Shown here: one piece after another, positions 8,758 to 17,344 of the stretch
How the letters are laid out: each line of letters starts with the position of its first letter
Numbering within the stretch: position 1 is the stretch's first letter
Virus record (IMG/VR): IMGVR_UViG_3300025120_006500
Location: 1-64,000 of that record
Length of the DNA stretch: 64,000 nt
Direction: 5' to 3' (one strand)
From: a virus
Program-made: the position numbers and the translations under genes
Notes under the pieces: generated by a model
Seen by the model: only the letters and a program-made list of their open reading frames with translations
What the model was told of the DNA's origin: nothing
Databases searched by the model: none

Positions 8758-9444
8758 TTGAGTAAAAGTAAGGAAATTAAGGAACGTTTACAAAAAGCAG
8801 ACAAACGCTTTTGGGCTGGCGACAATATTAGCGAAATATTAGAAGAAGGTGATAAAGACAAACTTATCACAGAAGCAACTACAGCATTTGAAAGTGTATT
8901 AGATGCACTTGTAATCGACAGACACACTGACCCGAATTCGAAAGGAACAGCGAAACGTCTAGCAAAGATGTATATTAATGAAATAATGAGTGGTAGGTAT
9001 GATCCTATGCCAGCGGCAACAGCATTTCCAAATGACGGTGAAAATCGTTATGAAGGTATGTTAGTTGTGCGTAGTGAACTTACAAGTATGTGTTCACATC
9101 ATCATCAAACAGTAAAAGGAGTTGCGTACATTGGTATTATAGCCGCAGAAAAGTTAATTGGTTTATCAAAGTACACAAGAATAGCTCAGTGGTGCTCTCT
9201 CAGGGGTACTTTGCAAGAAGAGCTAGCGAATGACATTGCCAGGGAAATACAAAATGCCACTGGTAGTGAGAACGTAGCGGTTTACATCCAAGCAACACAC
9301 GGATGTGTTGAAAACCGTGGCATTTTGGCACATTCTTCATTGACTCAAACTACAGTACTCAAAGGAGCATTTAAAGATGATTCTGGTACTAAGAAAGAGT
9401 TTATGGACAATGTTAAACTTCAACAAGAGTTTGCACCTAGATAA
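8758..9444 (+). CDS. folE: GTP cyclohydrolase I
   Basis: This 228-residue protein matches FolE (E. coli 222). Zinc ligands are visible as Cys112 and His115 in MCSHHHQT and Cys183 in THGCVENRG. The family blocks IGLSKYTRIAQWCSLRGTLQE and VAVYIQATHGC are present. It converts GTP to 7,8-dihydroneopterin triphosphate, the first step to both folate and 7-deazaguanines. With queD and queE nearby, the deazaguanine route is the likely purpose. TTG start, preceded by a CGGAG ribosome site 8 nt upstream. The next gene, a secreted protease, follows after 9 nt. Confidence 0.95.
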   Translation: MSKSKEIKERLQKADKRFWAGDNISEILEEGDKDKLITEATTAFESVLDALVIDRHTDPNSKGTAKRLAKMYINEIMSGRYDPMPAATAFPNDGENRYEGMLVVRSELTSMCSHHHQTVKGVAYIGIIAAEKLIGLSKYTRIAQWCSLRGTLQEELANDIAREIQNATGSENVAVYIQATHGCVENRGILAHSSLTQTTVLKGAFKDDSGTKKEFMDNVKLQQEFAPR

Positions 9445-9453
9445 GGGGGATGT

Positions 9454-11622
9454 ATGAATATCAAACTTAGAAATGCAGTAAAAGCGGCTACATTTGTAGC
9501 TGGAATTGCTGGTATGCTAGGTACTACAGTTGCACACGCTGATGCGTTAGTCGAACTTGACACCAGTATGTGGGATAACAGTGCCGAATATACCAGTGAT
9601 GTATTTAGTAGAGGCAAGGTTGGCGACAATAATCTTGACACTATCAACGCAAGTTCAGCTTGGGCTAGAGGATTTACCGGTCAAGGTGCTAAGATTATGA
9701 TCATTGACAGTGGTATAAATATCGGCCACAGCGAATTTGCTGGATCTATTACAGAAACGAAATGTTTTATTCGTAGATGTAGTGGACGAAGAGGTGGTGG
9801 AATAGCTGACAAAGTTGGCCATGGTACTTTAATGGCTTCCATTGCCGCAGGTAATTGGGACGGTACTGGTAACGGTACAAGTGGTGTAGCATATAATGCC
9901 GATCTAGCAATTGCTAAGATCACTAACAGAAATTCAGCTAGTGATGTCGGTATGAGAAAAGCTATTAAATGGGGAGCGTCAATTGATGCTACTGTTGCAA
10001 ACATTTCATCTAATACACGATATCGAGGTAGATATGGTAATTGGAAAATGATGGACGACGGTAGTTTTTATAACGCTGATAAAAGATTTAAGAGAAACTA
10101 CTACACAGGTAGACGTGCAACTGGTTTTTATCGAGGACTTAATCCTAAAAAATGGGCTAAAGCACTCGGTGACAGTGAAATGGTTATCGTGGTATCAAGT
10201 GGTAATAGTGGTTTAGCTTATCCTGAAAATCCAGCAACAATTGCAACAGCAACTAAAGACGACGGTACTTTGTGGTTAGGTGGTCAAATGTTGATTGCAG
10301 GTGCTTGGGACGTAGAGAATAATAGATCTGCAGGTTACAGTAATAAAGCTGGTCATTTATGTCAATACAAAAACCAAGTTGGCGGAACTTGTCTAGATAC
10401 ATATAGAATAAGTGATTACTACATTATGGCTCCAGGTCAAGCATTTGGTGCTGGTAAACGTGGTGATTCTTATGTATTAGGTACAGGTACTTCAGAAGCG
10501 GCGGCAACAGTGTCCGGAGCAGTAGCTATTGTACATTCACAATGGCCACATATGAAGGGTTCAAACATTGTTAAGCTGTTAACTCAAACTGCTAATAGAG
10601 ATATTCCAGGATACAACAAAGAAGAACACGGTATGGGTCTATTGGATCTAGAACGTGCTACTCGTCCAATTGGTGAGATTGGTATACCTACAGAAGGTCG
10701 TAAGGGTACTGTACCACTAAGTGGATCAATTAGCGTAACTGGTGGAAGTGCTGAATTAGCATCTTCATTATCAAGTGTTATGACAGTTGATGAATACGGT
10801 AGAGACTTTTATGTTGATATGAGTGCTGGCGTACAAGCTAAGAAAACTCCTAAGGTGGCGTTCAATCCACATACAAGAGCTAACTTCTACAGTGGTTACA
10901 ATCCATATGATAACATTAACACTTACCAATTCGACAACAAACTTGGATTTGGTGCTGATAATGAGTATGATATGAGAGTAGCAATGAATGAAGAAATAGG
11001 CTCTGGTACACTTATGGAACTTGGACACACTCTTGCACTAAATGATAGTGCTAGTGTACGTGTTGGTATGGGTTTTATGAATGAGGAAGGCCAGTATATG
11101 GATCAATCATTAGGTGGTGCATTTGGTGAGATTGATGACAGTACAACGTCGTTTATTAATGTTAGTGGTAAGTATGATCTTAGCTCAATAACTAAAGGCT
11201 TTAGTGCTTTTGGTAGTGCTTGGGTAGGTGAAACTGAAGCTGATATGCAAACACAAGGTATTGTTACTAATGTTAGCGATACACAATCATACAGCTGGAA
11301 CGTTGGATTAGACTACACATTAAATGACAAGTATGATAATAGTCATAGTTTTGGTAGTACGTTTAGTCAGCCAGTTACAATTTCACGTAGTGAAGTTGAC
11401 ATAGCAGTAGCATCTGGCTTTAATGCAGATGGGTCAACATACTATGAACGTTCAACTGTAGATATGGCACCAGATGCTAACCAATATAACATCGGTACTT
11501 ACTATAAGTTTGGTAATGAGTCACATTCGTTAACTGCATATGCAGAACACGAAATGAACTATCTTAACCAAGCTGACGTAACTAACAATGTTGTTGGTGC
11601 ATCATATGCTTGGACATTTTAA
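9454..11622 (+). CDS. Secreted subtilisin-like protease with C-terminal outer-membrane barrel
   Basis: This 722-residue protein starts with a Sec signal peptide (basic MNIKLRNAVK, hydrophobic core, AHA cleavage near residue 28). The S8 peptidase domain has Asp85 (IDSG), His123 (GHGT), Asn251 (SSGNSG) and Ser347 (GTGTSEAAA). The region after ~430 is Gly/Ser/Asn-rich with alternating strands and ends in YAWTF, the terminal-aromatic signature of outer-membrane barrels, so it is probably an autotransporter. This is unusual for a phage. It may process host surface proteins or block superinfection. The ribosome site GGGGG lies 6 nt before the ATG. Confidence 0.85.
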   Translation: MNIKLRNAVKAATFVAGIAGMLGTTVAHADALVELDTSMWDNSAEYTSDVFSRGKVGDNNLDTINASSAWARGFTGQGAKIMIIDSGINIGHSEFAGSITETKCFIRRCSGRRGGGIADKVGHGTLMASIAAGNWDGTGNGTSGVAYNADLAIAKITNRNSASDVGMRKAIKWGASIDATVANISSNTRYRGRYGNWKMMDDGSFYNADKRFKRNYYTGRRATGFYRGLNPKKWAKALGDSEMVIVVSSGNSGLAYPENPATIATATKDDGTLWLGGQMLIAGAWDVENNRSAGYSNKAGHLCQYKNQVGGTCLDTYRISDYYIMAPGQAFGAGKRGDSYVLGTGTSEAAATVSGAVAIVHSQWPHMKGSNIVKLLTQTANRDIPGYNKEEHGMGLLDLERATRPIGEIGIPTEGRKGTVPLSGSISVTGGSAELASSLSSVMTVDEYGRDFYVDMSAGVQAKKTPKVAFNPHTRANFYSGYNPYDNINTYQFDNKLGFGADNEYDMRVAMNEEIGSGTLMELGHTLALNDSASVRVGMGFMNEEGQYMDQSLGGAFGEIDDSTTSFINVSGKYDLSSITKGFSAFGSAWVGETEADMQTQGIVTNVSDTQSYSWNVGLDYTLNDKYDNSHSFGSTFSQPVTISRSEVDIAVASGFNADGSTYYERSTVDMAPDANQYNIGTYYKFGNESHSLTAYAEHEMNYLNQADVTNNVVGASYAWTF

Positions 11623-11623
11623 G

Positions 11624-11968
11624 ATGGATTTAAAAGCCAAAGCAGAGCAGTACTTTAAAACATTTTCTAGCAAGGATCTTAACGGCCTTGCTAGTATGTT
11701 TGCTGATAATATTATGTTACGTGATTGGACCGGTGATGCAACTGGTAAAGAAAAAGTACTCACCGCTAATCAAGATATATTTGATGCAGTAGACACTATC
11801 CAAGTAAAACCATTGACTTTATATCAAGCAGAAGCTAGTTTAGAAGATAATACAGTTATTGCTGAGATTGAAATAGAGGTAAATGGAGATGAAAAACTAA
11901 TGGTTGTCGATGTTATAGACTATGATGATAATGGTCTTATCACCTCAATTAGGGCTTACAAAGGATAG
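11624..11968 (+). CDS. SnoaL/NTF2-like fold protein
   Basis: A 114-residue protein with the NTF2-like pattern: N-terminal helix AEQYFKTFSSKDLNGLASMFADNIMLRDWTG (split across motifs), then a sheet with AEIEIEV and MVVDVIDYDDNGLITSIRAY, typical of SnoaL-like domains. These are small ligand-binding or isomerase-like folds with no single function. The ATG at 11624, one base after the protease stop, is preferred over an upstream in-frame start inside the protease gene. Confidence 0.7.
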   Translation: MDLKAKAEQYFKTFSSKDLNGLASMFADNIMLRDWTGDATGKEKVLTANQDIFDAVDTIQVKPLTLYQAEASLEDNTVIAEIEIEVNGDEKLMVVDVIDYDDNGLITSIRAYKG

Positions 11969-11970
11969 TA

Positions 11971-12270
11971 ATGGGATGGATTAAAAATAAGGTGGGTGGT
12001 TGGTCTGGAAAAAAGTCAGTTATTGACGTCGATGTGTTTGAAAGCAACGACACTCCTAGGTACAATGATTCGCCTAATTTTTATCAACGTAATCCACAAC
12101 ACACATTTCGTGTGTACAATGCTACAGGTGGAATGATCATAGAAACAAGTAGATGGAATCCAACTGCAGGCGAGTGGGAAACTGAAATGACTGTAATTCA
12201 TAATGATAGCACAGAACAAGTAACTAATGATATTGCTAAAATTATAACTCTAGAGAGTCTAAAAAAATGA
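11971..12270 (+). CDS. Unknown protein, 99 aa
   Basis: A Trp/Asn-rich soluble protein with a predicted beta core (HTFRVYNATGGMIIETSRW, EMTVIH) and a short basic N terminus. No family recognised. It starts 2 nt after the upstream stop, and its stop overlaps the PRTase ATG (ATGA), so it belongs to the same operon. Confidence 0.6.
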   Translation: MGWIKNKVGGWSGKKSVIDVDVFESNDTPRYNDSPNFYQRNPQHTFRVYNATGGMIIETSRWNPTAGEWETEMTVIHNDSTEQVTNDIAKIITLESLKK

Positions 12271-12734
12271 AAAAGAAATTCTACACACACAAACAAATAG
12301 ATAAATTAACAGAGAAAATTGTTTACCAATTAGCTAGAGAGCAATGGAAGCCTGATTATGTAATTGGGTTAACCAGAGGTGGACTAATACCGGCTGTTTA
12401 TATCAGCCATATACTAGATGTTCCAATGTTAACACTTAAAATTAATCTACGTGATCACGTAGAACAAGATGATCTCTATGAAGCTCATCACGGTATATAC
12501 GATTTGATAGGGCATAAGAAGATATTGATAGTAGATGACATCAATGATACTGGTGCTACATTAAATTATATATTAGATCAAGTTAATGTTGATCAACAGT
12601 CAGCTGATCTTAAATTTGCAGTACTAATAGATAATCTTAGTAGTGACTTTAAAGGCACAATTAACTATGCAGGAACAGAAATTAATAAAGCTGAAGAGCC
12701 TGTTTGGATAGTATACCCATGGGAAGTTGATTGA
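12267..12734 (+). CDS. Type I phosphoribosyltransferase
   Basis: This 155-residue protein has the PRPP-binding loop ILIVDDINDTGATL and the N-terminal 'GLTRGGLIPA' PPi loop, typical of purine (xanthine/hypoxanthine-guanine) phosphoribosyltransferases. It would join a nucleobase to PRPP, salvaging purines or acting on a deazapurine base. The hood region is short, so the base cannot be assigned. Overlaps genes on both sides by 4 nt. Confidence 0.85.
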   Translation: MKKKFYTHKQIDKLTEKIVYQLAREQWKPDYVIGLTRGGLIPAVYISHILDVPMLTLKINLRDHVEQDDLYEAHHGIYDLIGHKKILIVDDINDTGATLNYILDQVNVDQQSADLKFAVLIDNLSSDFKGTINYAGTEINKAEEPVWIVYPWEVD

Positions 12735-12961
12735 CTTTTATACTTAAATATAGTAAAATAATAGGATGGATAGCAAATATTTTTACTGTTATAGGAGTTG
12801 CACTAACAAGTTGGAATATATTTCCGTTGAATGTATGGATACTATCTTTCGCAAGTCTAGTTTGGATACTATCAGGCATTGCTTGGAGAAAACCTGAGTT
12901 ATGGACTTTGAATATATTATTGTTTACTTTATATTTTTATGGAGCTCTAAATGCTAGTTAA
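12731..12961 (+). CDS. Small membrane protein, paralogue of the 19284 gene
   Basis: A 76-residue protein with about three hydrophobic segments (IIGWIANIFTVIGVAL; VWILSFASLVWILSGIAW; LWTLNILLFTLYFYGA). Its core (NIFPLNVWILSFAS, then GIAWRKPELW) matches the protein at 19284 (DVYPYNVWLGFLAG, then GWRWGEPALV). The likely start is TTG at 12731, overlapping the PRTase stop. Function unknown. Confidence 0.65.
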   Translation: MTFILKYSKIIGWIANIFTVIGVALTSWNIFPLNVWILSFASLVWILSGIAWRKPELWTLNILLFTLYFYGALNAS

Positions 12962-13307
12962 AGACACACCGTGGTTTCAATCAAAACCATTAATTGAACA
13001 TCCTTTATATTATGTATTTGAAGACAAATATCCTGTAACTAAAGGACACTTATTATTTGTTCCTAGAGAAGACACGCCATTACATATTCGAGAATGTTAT
13101 ATAGCCGCATATGAATGGGGATTAGACTTATTTCAAAAAGAAGTATGTGATGGCTATAACATAGGGCAAAACGTAGGAAAGTCAGCAGGACAAACTGTAA
13201 TGTATCCACACATACATATGATACCACGAAGAGAAGGCGATATTGCTGATCCTCGAGGTGGTGTTAGACACGTTATTCCAGAGAAAGGTAATTATTTAAA
13301 TGGCTAA
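12951..13307 (+). CDS. HIT-family protein
   Basis: 118 residues with the HIT fold pattern: 'HPLYYVFEDKYPVTKGHLLFVP' (split), a conserved NIGQNVGKSAGQTV, and the nucleotide loop YPHIHMIPRR. The usual HxHxH has Tyr for the first His, leaving the His pair needed for nucleotidyl transfer. Family members hydrolyse or transfer dinucleoside or nucleoside phosphates. The start overlaps the membrane protein's 3' end by 11 nt. Confidence 0.85.
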   Translation: MLVKDTPWFQSKPLIEHPLYYVFEDKYPVTKGHLLFVPREDTPLHIRECYIAAYEWGLDLFQKEVCDGYNIGQNVGKSAGQTVMYPHIHMIPRREGDIADPRGGVRHVIPEKGNYLNG

Positions 13308-14166
13308 AGTAGCTAAGTTAAAGGTAAGTGAAATATTTTATTCGGCACAAGGTGAAGGCAGATTTATAGGTGTGCCTAGTATCTTTTTGCGTACATTTGG
13401 GTGTAACTTTACCTGCGATGGCTTTGGTATGGCACGAGGTGAAAAGTCAACTGAGCGTAATGCTGTTAAAGTAGAACTGTTTAATCAATATGAAGGATTA
13501 CCTTTAGTAGAAACAGGATGTGATAGTTATGCAAGTTGGGATCCAAGATTTAAACATCTATCACCAATGTTAGAAATACCAACAGTAATTGAACGTATGA
13601 GAGAACTATGCCCTGGTGGGGATTGGTTACAAGCAAATGGTAATGATGTACACATTGTTATTACAGGTGGCGAACCGTTATTAGGTTGGCAACGTGCATA
13701 TCCGCAAATGATTGAACACGAAGATATGAAAACTCTGCGTAACATAACATTTGAAACAAACGGTACACAACTATTAACTGAAGACTGTGCTGACACATTA
13801 GTATTATGGAAAGCGGAATGTCCTAAAAGAGAAATAACATTCTCAGTCAGTGCTAAACTATCAGCAAGCGGAGAAACTTGGGAAGATGCTGTTAAGCCAG
13901 AGGTAGTAGTTGGGTATGAACGTGTTGGTACAACATATCTTAAATTTGTAGTTGAAAAGCCAAACGATCTAGATGAAGTTGATCGTGCAGTAAAAGCATA
14001 TAGAGAAGCAGGATTCCAAGGTGTTGTATACATAATGCCAGTTGGTGGCGTTGAAAGTGTATACGATGGTAATAAATTTAACATAGCCGATGAAGCAATG
14101 CTTCGTGGGTATTATTATAGCCCAAGGTTACACGTTGATCTTTGGGGAAACAGTTGGGGAAAATAA
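13300..14166 (+). CDS. queE: 7-carboxy-7-deazaguanine synthase, QueE-like radical SAM enzyme
   Basis: This 288-residue protein has the QueE hallmarks: an N-terminal SEIFYSAQGEGRFIGVPSIFLR, the cluster region GCNFTC (Cys35, Cys39), VITGGEPLLG and ETNGTQ. QueE turns 6-carboxytetrahydropterin into 7-carboxy-7-deazaguanine with SAM. The third cluster Cys does not follow at +3. The best candidate is Cys74 in TGCDSYASW, about 35 residues on, so the loop is expanded. It is directly followed by metK with no spacing, pairing a SAM consumer with a SAM producer. Longer than the usual ~220 residues because of that insert. Confidence 0.88.
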   Translation: MAKVAKLKVSEIFYSAQGEGRFIGVPSIFLRTFGCNFTCDGFGMARGEKSTERNAVKVELFNQYEGLPLVETGCDSYASWDPRFKHLSPMLEIPTVIERMRELCPGGDWLQANGNDVHIVITGGEPLLGWQRAYPQMIEHEDMKTLRNITFETNGTQLLTEDCADTLVLWKAECPKREITFSVSAKLSASGETWEDAVKPEVVVGYERVGTTYLKFVVEKPNDLDEVDRAVKAYREAGFQGVVYIMPVGGVESVYDGNKFNIADEAMLRGYYYSPRLHVDLWGNSWGK

Positions 14167-15249
14167 TTGGACAAGTATATATTTACAAGTGAATCAGTAT
14201 CAGACGGACATCCAGATAAAGTAGCAGATCAAATATCCGATGCCTTAGTAGATGCTGGGTTAACAGAAGGTGATCGCACAACAAGAGTAGCAATTGAAAC
14301 ATTAGTAGCAACAAATCACGTAACACTAGCTGGTGAAGTTAAAAACTTTAATGTCGTTGATGTTAATCAAATAGTTAGAGATACTGTTAAGAAGATTGGA
14401 TACGAACAAGAAGGATTCCATTGGAATACATTAGAAATAGACAATCATATACATAGCCAATCAAGTGATATTGCACTAGGTACAGACGATTTTGGGGCAG
14501 GTGATCAAGGTATTATGTTTGGATATGCTAACAGAGACAACGAAGCATACTTGCCTGCACCTATCTATTACAGTCACCAAATACTTAAACAATTAAAGCA
14601 AGCAAGACAAAACAATGATATCTTATTGCCAGATGCTAAAAGTCAAGTAAGTGTCGAATATAGAGGTGATCAAATACAGCGTATTGACCAAGTGGTAATA
14701 AGCACCCAACACACTGAAGGCGATTGTGAAGAGGCTAGAAAAGAAACAAAACTGATTGCAGAGTCAGTATTAGGACATCTAGTAGATGATGATACTGTAT
14801 GGCATCTTAATCCTACTGGTAACTTTGTGGTAGGCGGTCCAGATGGTGATTCGGGACTAACAGGACGTAAAATTATTGTAGATACATATGGTGGATGGGC
14901 ACCGCACGGTGGTGGTGCATTTAGTGGCAAGGATCCAACTAAAGTAGATCGTTCAGCGGCCTATATGGCCCGTTGGTTAGCAAAGAATGTGGTAGCTGAT
15001 GAAATGGCTGATTGGTGTCAAATACAGTTAAGTTATGCCATTGGCGTTAAGGAACCTACATCAGTGTACATAGAGTCAAATGGTCATAATCGTTCTATAG
15101 AAAAATTTATTAGAGATAATATTGATCTAACACCGTTAGGAATCATTGACAGATTTGATTTATTCAAGTATAATAACTATAGTGAGAACTGTGTATATGG
15201 TCACTTTGGTAATAAAAATGTTCCATGGGAACAGATAGGATGGAAATAA
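14167..15249 (+). CDS. metK: S-adenosylmethionine synthetase
   Basis: A 360-residue MetK with FTSESVSDGHPDKVADQ (His15, Lys18), GAGDQGIMFGYA, GDSGLTGRKI and the GGGAFSGKDPTKVDRSAAY signature. Makes SAM from ATP and methionine in the cytosol. It is slightly shorter than E. coli MetK (384) but all core blocks are present. It starts at TTG, immediately after queE. Phage-borne metK is rare; here it can supply roughly ten radical SAM proteins and the putative methyltransferase. A shorter fate as a SAM-pool regulator cannot be excluded. Confidence 0.95.
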   Translation: MDKYIFTSESVSDGHPDKVADQISDALVDAGLTEGDRTTRVAIETLVATNHVTLAGEVKNFNVVDVNQIVRDTVKKIGYEQEGFHWNTLEIDNHIHSQSSDIALGTDDFGAGDQGIMFGYANRDNEAYLPAPIYYSHQILKQLKQARQNNDILLPDAKSQVSVEYRGDQIQRIDQVVISTQHTEGDCEEARKETKLIAESVLGHLVDDDTVWHLNPTGNFVVGGPDGDSGLTGRKIIVDTYGGWAPHGGGAFSGKDPTKVDRSAAYMARWLAKNVVADEMADWCQIQLSYAIGVKEPTSVYIESNGHNRSIEKFIRDNIDLTPLGIIDRFDLFKYNNYSENCVYGHFGNKNVPWEQIGWK

Positions 15250-15250
15250 T

Positions 15251-15631
15251 ATGTTAGATAAACTTAAAAAACTAATAGGTAAGACTACTAGTAAAAAGAA
15301 AACAACAAAAAAACTTACAGCTAAAGAAGTTGCTGATAAGAAAAAAGAGCCTTATGTAGAAGTATTAAGTATGGACATTGATCCAGACAATCCAAGTGAT
15401 GGGGCTTTTGAACTAGATTGGAATGATATCTTTGTAGCTCGATTAATAAAAAGTGGATATCAAGGTAAAACTGATGCAGACATTGTTGACAACTGGTTTC
15501 AAGCAGTATGTCGGAATGTAGTAATGGAAAACTATGAGCAAGAACAAGCTGATCCAGAACGCAGAAGTTGGGAAGAGAAAAAGGTTATAAACAAGCGAGA
15601 TCTAGGAGATGGAAGGTCTGAGATTAGTTGA
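15251..15631 (+). CDS. Unknown protein with Lys-rich N terminus, 126 aa
   Basis: The N-terminal ~30 residues are Lys/Thr-rich (LKKLIGKTTSKKKTTKKL) and the rest is acidic and helical (WNDIFVARLIKSGY; VDNWFQAVCRNVVMENY). It may bind nucleic acid through the basic tail. No family recognised. Begins 1 nt after metK and ends inside the next promoter. Confidence 0.6.
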   Translation: MLDKLKKLIGKTTSKKKTTKKLTAKEVADKKKEPYVEVLSMDIDPDNPSDGAFELDWNDIFVARLIKSGYQGKTDADIVDNWFQAVCRNVVMENYEQEQADPERRSWEEKKVINKRDLGDGRSEIS

Positions 15632-15660
15632 TTGACTTTCTTAACAATTGATAGTATAAT
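15632..15660 (+). promoter_or_regulatory. Sigma70-type promoter giving a predicted leaderless mRNA
   Basis: TTGACT (15632-15637), 17-bp spacer, TATAAT (15655-15660); the ATG at 15667 begins exactly 6 nt later. A near-consensus promoter without space for a ribosome-binding site. Confidence 0.8.
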
Positions 15661-15666
15661 ACTATT

Positions 15667-16662
15667 ATGAGATACTTACTAGTAGACACAGCAAACACAT
15701 TCTTTCGTGCTAGACATTCAGCACATCGGCAGGCAGATACTTGGGATAAACTAGGTTTTGCTATGCACGTAACCCTAGCGTCAATAAACAAGAGTTGGAG
15801 AGATCAAAAAGCTGATCACGTTATATTTTGTTTAGAAGGACGTTCATGGCGTAAAGACTTTTACGAACCTTACAAGAAAAATAGAACAGTTGCTAGACAG
15901 GCATTAACTGAAAAGCAAGCAGAAGAAGATACCCTGTTTTGGGAAGCCTTTGATAACTTAAATAATTTTGTTAAGAATGATACTAACTGTACTGTATTAC
16001 AACATAAAGAGCTTGAAGCAGATGATTTAATTGCTGGCTGGATACAAAGTCATCCAGATGATCATCATACTATAGTTTCCAGTGATAGTGACTTTTATCA
16101 GCTATTAGCTGGTAATGTTAATCAATACAATGGTATCAGTGATGAGTTACATACTCTAGAAGGTATCTTTGATAAGAAGGGTAAACGTGTAATTGACAAG
16201 AAAACTAGCGAACCTAAAGTAGTTCCAGATCCACAGTATCTATTGTTTAAGAAATGTATCCGCGGTGATACATCAGATAATGTGTTTAGTGCCTTTCCAG
16301 GCGTAAGAGAAAAAGGCTCAAAGAATAAAGTTGGACTGCTAGAAGCGTACGAAGATAAAAACAAAAAAGGTTACAATTGGAATAACTTAATGCTACAGCG
16401 TTGGGTTGACCATAATGAAGTTGAGCATAGAGTACTAGATGATTATGAACGTAACAGAATTTTAGTAGATCTTACAATGCAACCAGATGATATTAAAACT
16501 AAAATTGCAGGAACTATTGCAGAGGGTATGGTAGTTAAACAGAACCCTATGGTAGGTGCAAAGTTCTTAAAATTCTGTGGTAGATATGATTTAACTAAAC
16601 TCAGTGATAATGCTAGTACAATTGCTGACTTTTTATCGGCACCGTATCCAACTAAAGTATGA
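15667..16662 (+). CDS. 5'-3' exonuclease / flap endonuclease, T4 RNase H-like
   Basis: This 331-residue protein has PIN/FEN motifs: LLVDTANTFFRAR at the N terminus, ELEADDLIAGW and VSSDSDFYQL, and RGDTSDNV further on, which together supply the acidic metal ligands. T4 RNase H and its kin (305 aa) remove RNA primers and flaps during lagging-strand synthesis. The stop overlaps the next exonuclease (ATGA), giving a two-exonuclease unit. The transcript appears leaderless. Confidence 0.87.
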   Translation: MRYLLVDTANTFFRARHSAHRQADTWDKLGFAMHVTLASINKSWRDQKADHVIFCLEGRSWRKDFYEPYKKNRTVARQALTEKQAEEDTLFWEAFDNLNNFVKNDTNCTVLQHKELEADDLIAGWIQSHPDDHHTIVSSDSDFYQLLAGNVNQYNGISDELHTLEGIFDKKGKRVIDKKTSEPKVVPDPQYLLFKKCIRGDTSDNVFSAFPGVREKGSKNKVGLLEAYEDKNKKGYNWNNLMLQRWVDHNEVEHRVLDDYERNRILVDLTMQPDDIKTKIAGTIAEGMVVKQNPMVGAKFLKFCGRYDLTKLSDNASTIADFLSAPYPTKV

Positions 16663-17240
16663 TAACCGACGGAAGTTTCCTAGCCCTTGATCTAGAAATG
16701 AACCAACCAAGTGGCAAGATTATACAGGTCGGAATAGCCATTGGTGACGTAGATATGCGGTATGATGACTACTTTGTTAAAAGCTGGTACATAGATCCTA
16801 AAGAAGAAATTAGCTCATTCATAACCGAATTAACCGGAATAAGTAGTAGTACGATCCGTGGTGAGGCTTTTTCACACGAATATGTAGCTCGAGAGCTTAG
16901 TGCAGTAATTAATCAATATAAACCTTTTATTAACCCTGTGGTATGGGGGCATAACGATAGTGACGATTTAAGCAAGGAATTCAGTCAAAACAACGTTGAT
17001 TTTGGCCATTTTGGCCAGCGTTGGATAGATGTTAAGACCTGGCATACATACTTGATGCTTAGTCGTGCAAAAAGCGTCGGAGGAAGTCTTAAGGATGCCT
17101 GTGCAAGTCACAATATAAACTTTATCGGTCTTGAACATAGAGCTGATGTTGACGCTAAGAATACACTAGCATTATTTTTTAAATTATTAAGAAGGCAAAG
17201 TAGTATGGAAAGTATGGCCCTAATTGGAAAAGAGGTATAA
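16659..17240 (+). CDS. DnaQ-like 3'-5' exonuclease (DEDDh)
   Basis: 193 residues. Exo I: LALDLEMNQPSGKIIQVG (Asp and Glu). Exo II: VWGHNDSDDL. Exo III: GLEHRADVDAKNT with the His and final Asp of the DEDDh type. Likely degrades DNA or RNA ends or provides proofreading. Overlaps the flap exonuclease by 4 nt, so the two are probably coupled. Confidence 0.85.
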   Translation: MITDGSFLALDLEMNQPSGKIIQVGIAIGDVDMRYDDYFVKSWYIDPKEEISSFITELTGISSSTIRGEAFSHEYVARELSAVINQYKPFINPVVWGHNDSDDLSKEFSQNNVDFGHFGQRWIDVKTWHTYLMLSRAKSVGGSLKDACASHNINFIGLEHRADVDAKNTLALFFKLLRRQSSMESMALIGKEV

Positions 17241-17244
17241 TAGG

Positions 17245-17273
17245 TTGACTTTGATCGCTACAGAAACTATAAT
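17245..17273 (+). promoter_or_regulatory. Sigma70-type promoter before queD
   Basis: TTGACT (17245-17250), 17-bp spacer, TATAAT (17268-17273). Start predicted near 17280, leaving a ~65-nt structured leader ahead of queD. Confidence 0.8.
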
Positions 17274-17281
17274 ACTATTAC

Positions 17282-17320
17282 AGAGGACTTTTATGCGTCG
17301 CCCCTCTTTAAATACTCCGC
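17282..17320 (+). promoter_or_regulatory. Candidate preQ1-I-like aptamer in the queD leader
   Basis: AGAGG (17282-17286) can pair with CCTCT (17303-17307). GCG in the loop (17295-17297) can pair with CGC (17318-17320) in the 3' tail, an H-type pseudoknot order like class I preQ1 riboswitches. It sits at the very 5' end of the queD mRNA, where such elements occur. Against it: the loop (16 nt) is longer than the classic example and the tail is less A-rich. A 19-codon frame (17293-17352) overlapping the queD start is an alternative explanation as a leader peptide. Confidence 0.25.
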
Positions 17321-17344
17321 CGTTCATTGCACTAGGAGAAACGA

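Noticed and set aside
12731-12768. TTGACT/TAAAAT with 17-bp spacing ending 6 nt before an ATG at 12766
   Set aside because: The ATG is out of frame with the membrane protein and opens only a 43-codon frame without recognisable content; the TTGACT is also the coding start. Likely coincidence, though the arrangement mimics the leaderless promoters.
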